This document shows, piece after piece, positions 56,512 to 61,603 of a stretch of DNA of 61,603 nt. Position 1 is the first letter of the stretch, and each line of letters starts with the position of its first letter. Made by a program: the position numbers and the translations under genes. Source of the DNA: a virus; the IMG/VR virus record IMGVR_UViG_3300034101_004648, positions 1 to 61,603 of that record; one strand, given 5' to 3'. The notes beneath the pieces were generated by a model. That model was not told the origin of the DNA. It made no database searches and was given only the letters and a program-made list of their open reading frames with translations.

Positions 56512-57489
56512 GTGGCCGTAACCACCTACCACCAGATTTTTGAGCGCAAGAGCTTTGAAGCCGATGCAAACATGCAGGAGCTTGCTGTTATCGAGACGAT
56601 GCTCGACAACGGCCCCCTCTTTGCGCGGATTCCGTTCAAGGACATCACTGGCCCTGCTGAAGTGTGGAGCCTGAGGGATGAGCTGCCCAACGTTGAGGCT
56701 CGCCTTCTGGATGAGAAGCCTCGGAACGGGCGCGGCAGCTCTGTCCCCCAATCTACGATCACCTCGATCTACACCGCTGACATTGAAACCGATGTTCAGC
56801 GCTTGGCTCGCGAAGGTCGCGACGCTCACGACAGCGAGGTTCTCGCCAACGCCACCTCCATCCGTATTCGGCTGGAGAGCGACTTTATCCGCGGCAGCTT
56901 TAACGCCACCAATGGCAGGTCGTTCAACGGCCTCGCCAATCTGATCAAGCCTGAGTCCACCAATAGCCAGGCCATCGCCAATCATGCCTCCGGCGCCGCG
57001 CTCAAGCTGTCGGCCTTGAACGACATGATCAATCAGGTTGATGCCCCTCCATCACGGAAAAAGCTGATCTTCCCTAAGGCACTGCGGCCCGCCCTGCAGG
57101 CCCTGAAGTCTGATCAGACCCTGATGGGCAATCTGCAAATTCAGCCAAACGACATCGGGCAGCCGGCAATGTTCTACGACGAGGCGGAAATCATTCTCAC
57201 GGACGTTGACCCCCTTAACGCACCCATCCAAGGCTTTACCGAAGGGAGCGGGAGTAATACCTGCTCTATCTATTGCGTCGCTCTTGGCGAAAACGAAGTC
57301 TACATGGCCCAGGGGCTCAGCATGGTCAACGGCGAGCTGCAGCCGGGGCTGGTTGTCTACGACGTGGGCGAGTCCTATCAAACGACTCATTTCAAGACCC
57401 GGATCAGTATTGACTGCGCACTGGTTGTCAAGAACCCCCGCAAGGCTGCCCGCCTTTACAACGTGACCAAGGCCAATTTTGCGGCCTGA
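56512..57489 (+). CDS. Major capsid protein (HK97-like fold)
   Basis: 325 residues from GTG 56512. Follows a scaffold gene and shows the layout of phage capsid proteins: N-terminal arm (YHQIFERKSFEADANMQELAV), E-loop region (ERLP-like ARLLDEKPRNG), long spine helix (ATSIRIRLESDFIRGSF), P-domain (RKKLIFPKALRPALQAL) and a C-terminal beta strand (RISIDCALVVKNPRKAARLYN). Notably about 28 kb downstream of the portal gene. Confidence 0.82.
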   Translation: MAVTTYHQIFERKSFEADANMQELAVIETMLDNGPLFARIPFKDITGPAEVWSLRDELPNVEARLLDEKPRNGRGSSVPQSTITSIYTADIETDVQRLAREGRDAHDSEVLANATSIRIRLESDFIRGSFNATNGRSFNGLANLIKPESTNSQAIANHASGAALKLSALNDMINQVDAPPSRKKLIFPKALRPALQALKSDQTLMGNLQIQPNDIGQPAMFYDEAEIILTDVDPLNAPIQGFTEGSGSNTCSIYCVALGENEVYMAQGLSMVNGELQPGLVVYDVGESYQTTHFKTRISIDCALVVKNPRKAARLYNVTKANFAA

Positions 57490-57526
57490 TTTAATCTGTC
57501 TCCTTCTCTTTACCCCCTGATTCATC

Positions 57527-58240
57527 ATGCCTGCTGCAGTTGGCTACACGCCTCAACGAGCCGCCCGGATTGACCGGGACAGTATCTTGCTCGGCTCGGT
57601 CTCTGCTGGTGTGAACGGTGACGGCGACCTCGAAGCCGCCGCCACCCGCACCGGTGCCGCCCGCCTCCTGGAGGGGCGCCTCAACCCCTATGACAACTGG
57701 AAGGTCGTCGCTGTGGGCGGCCAGTCCAGCTCTGCTGGTGGCTACCTCGTCCAAGCCGCTCACGTGGCCCAAGGTGACGCCCTGGCCAATGCCTCGGCAT
57801 GGGCCACCATCGGCGCGATCGCTTTCAGCGGGACCGCTGAGATCCCACTGGGGTTCACCGGCGATCAGTCCGAAGCCTTGGTGCGGGCCGCCGCCGTTGC
57901 GGCAGGCGCTGCGATCACCGGCAAGGTCCGGGTGACCGCGCTCCGGCTTCGCCCTGGCACCGGCAACCTCTCGATCAGCAACATTGCGCTCACCAGTAAC
58001 GTGGTCACAGTCACGTTGAGTGCCGCGCACACCATGTTGCCGGGTGAAGTTGTAACGGTGGTTTGCTCTAATACCGCCGTGAATGGCACCTTCCCAGTGA
58101 AGACGACCCCGCTCGCCACGACCTTCACCTACGACCTGACCGCCAGCAACATCACCAGCGCCTCGGCGACTGGCACCGTGTCGAACGGAGTCGCTGTCCC
58201 CAGCGGCACCGGGAACCGCATCCATCTCCAGAGGACCTGA
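57527..58240 (+). CDS. Capsid decoration-type protein
   Basis: 237 residues. N-terminal 145 residues are Ala/Gly-rich and beta-like (DNWKVVAVGGQSSSAGGYLV, AEIPLGFTGDQSEALVRAA). The C-terminal module (about residues 150-225: NVVTVTLSAAHTMLPGEVVTVV, NGTFPVKTTPLATTFTYDL, ITSASATGTV) is homologous to the insert in the tail tube protein. Likely coats the capsid surface. Followed by a strong terminator. Confidence 0.65.
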   Translation: MPAAVGYTPQRAARIDRDSILLGSVSAGVNGDGDLEAAATRTGAARLLEGRLNPYDNWKVVAVGGQSSSAGGYLVQAAHVAQGDALANASAWATIGAIAFSGTAEIPLGFTGDQSEALVRAAAVAAGAAITGKVRVTALRLRPGTGNLSISNIALTSNVVTVTLSAAHTMLPGEVVTVVCSNTAVNGTFPVKTTPLATTFTYDLTASNITSASATGTVSNGVAVPSGTGNRIHLQRT

Positions 58241-58261
58241 CCCTCGGGTTTGTTCATCCAC

Positions 58262-58287
58262 GGGGAGGCTTCGGCCTCCCCTTTCCT
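58262..58287 (+). terminator. Strong terminator with UUCG tetraloop
   Basis: GGGGAGGC-TTCG-GCCTCCCC is an 8-bp stem with a UUCG loop, followed by TTTCC. It closes the scaffold-capsid-decoration unit. Confidence 0.85.
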
Positions 58288-58301
58288 GCAGGAGCAACTA
58301 C

Positions 58302-58568
58302 ATGGGACTTCACGTGATCAGCGCTTGCCCTGGGATGACCTGGGATCCGGGCGCCGGGTGGGCGGGGCCCGTTCAAGGCAGTGCAGCTGACGAACAGGCC
58401 GCAGCCCCCGAGAGCCCGGCGCAAGGGCAGGGCAGGTTGAGCCGGCTTGCTGGGCGCCGCCGGGCCCGCACCGATAGCGGCACCTTTCCGGCGGACGACC
58501 CGGCCACGCCAGCAGTGAACGAAGCCTTTGAGGAGGTGGCGGAGCCCAGCGCCGAGGCCAGGCCTTAG
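58302..58568 (+). CDS. Small acidic late protein
   Basis: 88 residues, ATG 20 bp after the terminator with GGAG upstream. Ala/Glu/Pro-rich with an Arg-rich centre (RLSRLAGRRRARTD). Unusual among late genes in having a clear Shine-Dalgarno but no late motif. Unknown. Confidence 0.55.
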   Translation: MGLHVISACPGMTWDPGAGWAGPVQGSAADEQAAAPESPAQGQGRLSRLAGRRRARTDSGTFPADDPATPAVNEAFEEVAEPSAEARP

Positions 58569-58569
58569 C

Positions 58570-58579
58570 CGGGAAAACT
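58570..58579 (+). promoter_or_regulatory. Late motif copy 17
   Basis: CGGGAAAACT-AGAGCAGTGATC, GGG 47 nt before TTG 58618. Confidence 0.7.
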
Positions 58580-58617
58580 AGAGCAGTGATCAACGCGGGC
58601 ACCAACAGGGAAACGCC

Positions 58618-61603
58618 TTGGCAAACCAGACCGTCACTACCACAGTCAATTACGACAGCGCCGCGATAAACGGGCTGCTTGACGGCGAGAGCATCACGAT
58701 CAACGGCGGGTCGCTCACGATCAATGCTGACACGCGCTGGAACCAGCAGGCGGCGGTTTTTGGCAACATCCCGGTGTCGTCAACCTTGGGTGGCGTGGTT
58801 GCGATTGATGGCACCCAGGTATGGGAAGTGCCTTTTAGCGCATCGACTGGCAACGTACCGACTCAGGCTGCGCTTGGCGGCAATGGCGTCACAGGCGGCA
58901 CCAGCGGGGCCGCAGGCGAGCTTACGCGGGTGTGGGCAAGCGGATCGTTCACACCTGCCACGGCGGGCGGCGCGATGCCTGCGGCGGGGTTCATCAAGCT
59001 GCGGTCCAAGAACGGAAATTTCCAAGGGGGCGAGACAATCGCCTTGCCGGGTGGGGCCACTATCATCGCCGCCAATGCGGGCAAGCGCAGTTGGATTCAC
59101 GTTGTTGGGGCAAGCGGTTCAACAATGACCACGCCCCGCATGGCGAGCGTCTCAGCTACAGGGGATTGGTACGTAATCGGTGAAACTGACGGCTCTGACA
59201 ATCAGGCATTACAGATGCCTGTGCGCGACGAATTTCCCGCCTTGCAGGTTGAGACTGCGCCGGGATCGGGCGTTTATGAGTGGTGGGCCAATGCGGCTGA
59301 CGCTTGGAATGGCCTATACCCCAGCACAGACTTGGCATCAGGGAATACCAACACAACCTTCACGCGAAACGCAATCGCCGGTCCTGCAAATTATCCAGCG
59401 GCGGAACGTGTGCGGGAGACTGCGGCAAACGGCGTTCACTCGTGGAACGGTCAGAACCTGCAAGCTACACAGATGGACGGAGGGTCATATACACACCGCG
59501 CCATCGTCAAGCAGGAAACACGCCAGTGGTGCGTGGTGCAGATTTCCACGAATGGCGGAGCTACCCGTTTTGGCGCACTGGTGGATCTGGTTGCCGGCAC
59601 GATTATAGCAACCCCAACCGTGGGGAGCCCGACTGGCACCGCATCCTCGATTACTTCGCTGGGTGGAGGTTGGTATGAGGTCAGTGTCACGCTCGATCAT
59701 ATCAACAACACCATCCTGACTAGCTTTGTTGCCCTGTCGGATTCCGCCACCCCGACCTATTCAAGCGGTCTGCCAACCTACACCGGCAACGTGGCACAGG
59801 GAATGTATGTGGGGTTCTGGACTGTCGTTCAAAACAGCCACGCCTTCATCCCGACCGACGTGCGCGGCAAGTTTTTCTACTCCGATCCCTTCACCGGCAC
59901 CATTCAGTTCGCCAAGCGCGGGGCTAACAATGCAGGCTTCAAGCCCGCCTCTGGTTTGAAAATCAGAATCCCGAACGTCATTCTCGGGACTTCAACGGCG
60001 GCAGATTACACCGCTCAATATGTTTCGTATCAGGCGCGGTACGGGATGAATATCTCGGGGGGTGTGTTCAATCAAGATACTGTCGCTTTTGGTTGGCAGT
60101 TGACAAACGTTACTCCCATCACGTTCACCCTCAAGAACTCAGCTTTTGCAAATACTCTGTCCATCTTAAACTTCTATATTGAAATTCGAAATTCGTGTAT
60201 CGCGCCGGTTCTTTACCAAATTGGTAACGGATTGACGCTTCAAAACAGCGCGAATTTATTTCTATATGACTCTAGGATTGTGCGGGCATCTGGTGGTGCT
60301 TTCACCACTGTAGCTTCAGCAAATATCAATGCGTATAATTCCAGATTTGAGCAGATCAAGCAGGGGGGGCAGGGCCGTTCACAAAGAACCGCTGCTTTTG
60401 GGCAGAATCCTATTCTGGTAGCGGTGGTGTCGTCTGGCGGCGAATTTGTGGATTGCACGCTTGTCGGCGGAGCGGCCAACTTCAATGTGCAGAATTTTGA
60501 TATTCGGAACCCGACGCATTGCGACAACATGGCGGGCACTACACCTGCCTTGGCATCACGCGCGATTAGTGTGCAGGGCACCAATATCTTGGTTGAAGGG
60601 ATGGCCGCCCTGCCAGGGATAGACAATAATCACCCATTCACTGAATATATTAACACAACAGGCTTCACATCTAATCTCACCGTTCGGAACATTGGCTCTC
60701 CCGCCGCCCCGCTGAACGCGGGCACCATCAACCCCGCTGGATATATTGTCTCAGTTGGCGCGGCAGGGACAACCTCCGAGGTGCGGCGGTGCTACGCGAT
60801 TAATTTGCGGGTGGGCGTTATTCAACAGGTTGTTTCTGCCCCGGTTTTTGCCGTCTATGATGTTTGGGGCGACGGCACTACGCCGCAAACCATAGCGACG
60901 GCAAACGCCATTTCTCGCGGCGGTCGCTGGACCAATCAGCGGACTGGCCTGTCTGGCAACGCAGGATCGCATTGGGACGACGCCTACAATTCGACCACCA
61001 CTGGCCGAATTACCATTATGGCAAACGAACCAACATCGGCTTCGGCAGCGCAGTGTTCAGCCACACTCGGTGCTGGTTCCGGCTTTAACGGCTCTGGCTC
61101 GATGATTATTTCGCGCCTGGATGACATGGTGAACTGGACCACGCCGCTTAAAATGTATGGCCACACCGCCCTTGCGGGTGGCTGCGCGCTTGCGGGAACA
61201 GACTGCCAAAACCTGATCTTTGAATACAAGATTGATACGGGATCGGGCTACGGCGCGTCCTGGGCGTTCCTCGCGAATACCGTGCGCCGGGCGAGCGGCG
61301 GTGTACTGGGTGGCAATACGGTCACGGTCACCACGGCGGATCGGACCGCCCTGACGCGCCAGCCCCAAGTGGGGGATTTCGTGCAGACAGGCCTGTTCAA
61401 GCTGCCAGCCAATACGACCGTCACCAATATCGCGGGCGATGTCATCACCTGCTCAAACAACTTCACGGCCAACCTCGCGACGAACGAGTTTGTCACCTTC
61501 TCCCCGGTCAACGTGGCAGTGACGGCGGCGAATGGGTATCTGCTTCAGGTTCGCACCTACCCGACCGTAGCGGCTGCGACCACGCTGCTGACCGCGTTTA
61601 GTA
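58618..61603 (+). CDS. Large tail fibre/spike protein (partial at right edge)
   Basis: At least 995 residues from TTG 58618, open to the window end. N-terminal 200 residues are beta-rich (DGESITINGGSLTINADTRW). Residues ~230-420 include a carbohydrate-binding-like jelly roll (WWANAADAWNGLYPSTDLAS; GGGWYEVSVTL). From ~440 the Asn/Gly/Thr-rich repetitive sequence (LKNSAFANTLSILNFYI) suggests a beta-helix of tailspike type. Base composition is lower in GC than early genes. Likely the receptor-binding fibre. Confidence 0.75.
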   Translation, partial: MANQTVTTTVNYDSAAINGLLDGESITINGGSLTINADTRWNQQAAVFGNIPVSSTLGGVVAIDGTQVWEVPFSASTGNVPTQAALGGNGVTGGTSGAAGELTRVWASGSFTPATAGGAMPAAGFIKLRSKNGNFQGGETIALPGGATIIAANAGKRSWIHVVGASGSTMTTPRMASVSATGDWYVIGETDGSDNQALQMPVRDEFPALQVETAPGSGVYEWWANAADAWNGLYPSTDLASGNTNTTFTRNAIAGPANYPAAERVRETAANGVHSWNGQNLQATQMDGGSYTHRAIVKQETRQWCVVQISTNGGATRFGALVDLVAGTIIATPTVGSPTGTASSITSLGGGWYEVSVTLDHINNTILTSFVALSDSATPTYSSGLPTYTGNVAQGMYVGFWTVVQNSHAFIPTDVRGKFFYSDPFTGTIQFAKRGANNAGFKPASGLKIRIPNVILGTSTAADYTAQYVSYQARYGMNISGGVFNQDTVAFGWQLTNVTPITFTLKNSAFANTLSILNFYIEIRNSCIAPVLYQIGNGLTLQNSANLFLYDSRIVRASGGAFTTVASANINAYNSRFEQIKQGGQGRSQRTAAFGQNPILVAVVSSGGEFVDCTLVGGAANFNVQNFDIRNPTHCDNMAGTTPALASRAISVQGTNILVEGMAALPGIDNNHPFTEYINTTGFTSNLTVRNIGSPAAPLNAGTINPAGYIVSVGAAGTTSEVRRCYAINLRVGVIQQVVSAPVFAVYDVWGDGTTPQTIATANAISRGGRWTNQRTGLSGNAGSHWDDAYNSTTTGRITIMANEPTSASAAQCSATLGAGSGFNGSGSMIISRLDDMVNWTTPLKMYGHTALAGGCALAGTDCQNLIFEYKIDTGSGYGASWAFLANTVRRASGGVLGGNTVTVTTADRTALTRQPQVGDFVQTGLFKLPANTTVTNIAGDVITCSNNFTANLATNEFVTFSPVNVAVTAANGYLLQVRTYPTVAAATTLLTAFS

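Overview
The window looks like the near-complete genome of a temperate, siphovirus-type (lambda-like long-tailed) phage of a cyanobacterium, most likely a GC-rich freshwater picocyanobacterium of the Synechococcus/Cyanobium type. The host is inferred from a cyanobacteria-specific cyAbrB regulator (11304-11717) inside the phage control region, from a repressor of a type I associate with cyanobacteria, and from several small cyanophage-like genes. No chromosomal flanks are visible. The left edge cuts the C-terminus of a tail-fibre-like gene and the right edge cuts a long tail-fibre-like gene. The late-gene motif described below also occurs at 961, next to the holin-like genes, so the two ends probably join in a circular genome.

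Layout: (1) 1-1490, + strand, the end of the late region: fibre tail, BppU-like baseplate protein and two small membrane (holin-like) proteins. (2) 1788-2792, tyrosine integrase. (3) 2778-9869, a leftward early operon of tightly overlapping genes: an Xis-like HTH protein, an ASCH protein, a PolX-like nucleotidyltransferase, a RecE/PDDEXK-like exonuclease and a probable recombination partner. (4) 9870-13747, the control region: twin 15-bp palindromes, an HTH repressor, cyAbrB and small regulators. (5) 13876-16995, leftward replication genes: RusA resolvase, two unknowns and a winged-helix initiator whose own gene holds five iterons next to an AT-rich repeat, an oriLambda-like origin. (6) 17250-24254, rightward small genes, including a dCTP deaminase. 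(7) 24267-37555, TerL, a sigma-70-like factor, portal, MuF, a family of very basic proteins, connectors, and a tail chaperone pair with a lambda-type GGGAAAG slippery site. (8) 37574-38440, tail tube. (9) 38613-42940, a mostly antisense cassette with a KilA-N antirepressor and an endolysin that joins a lysozyme to an L,D-transpeptidase fold. (10) 42979-61603, tail terminator, tape measure, distal tail, hub, then scaffold, major capsid protein, decoration protein and fibre. The capsid genes are thus far from the portal.

The most striking feature is an invariant 10-bp word, CGGGAAAACT, found 17 times, always on the + strand and only among late genes. It usually lies 29-35 nt before a start codon and opens a new cluster of translationally coupled genes. 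A phage-encoded sigma-like protein sits between TerL and portal. Together they suggest a dedicated late-gene promoter system, or alternatively a translation or cassette-boundary element. Five of the 17 units begin with paralogous Lys/Arg-rich proteins that share an RDxxGRF N-terminal motif and have unrelated C-termini, one with a zinc-metallopeptidase HEIGH motif. They are good candidates for packaged or injected head proteins.
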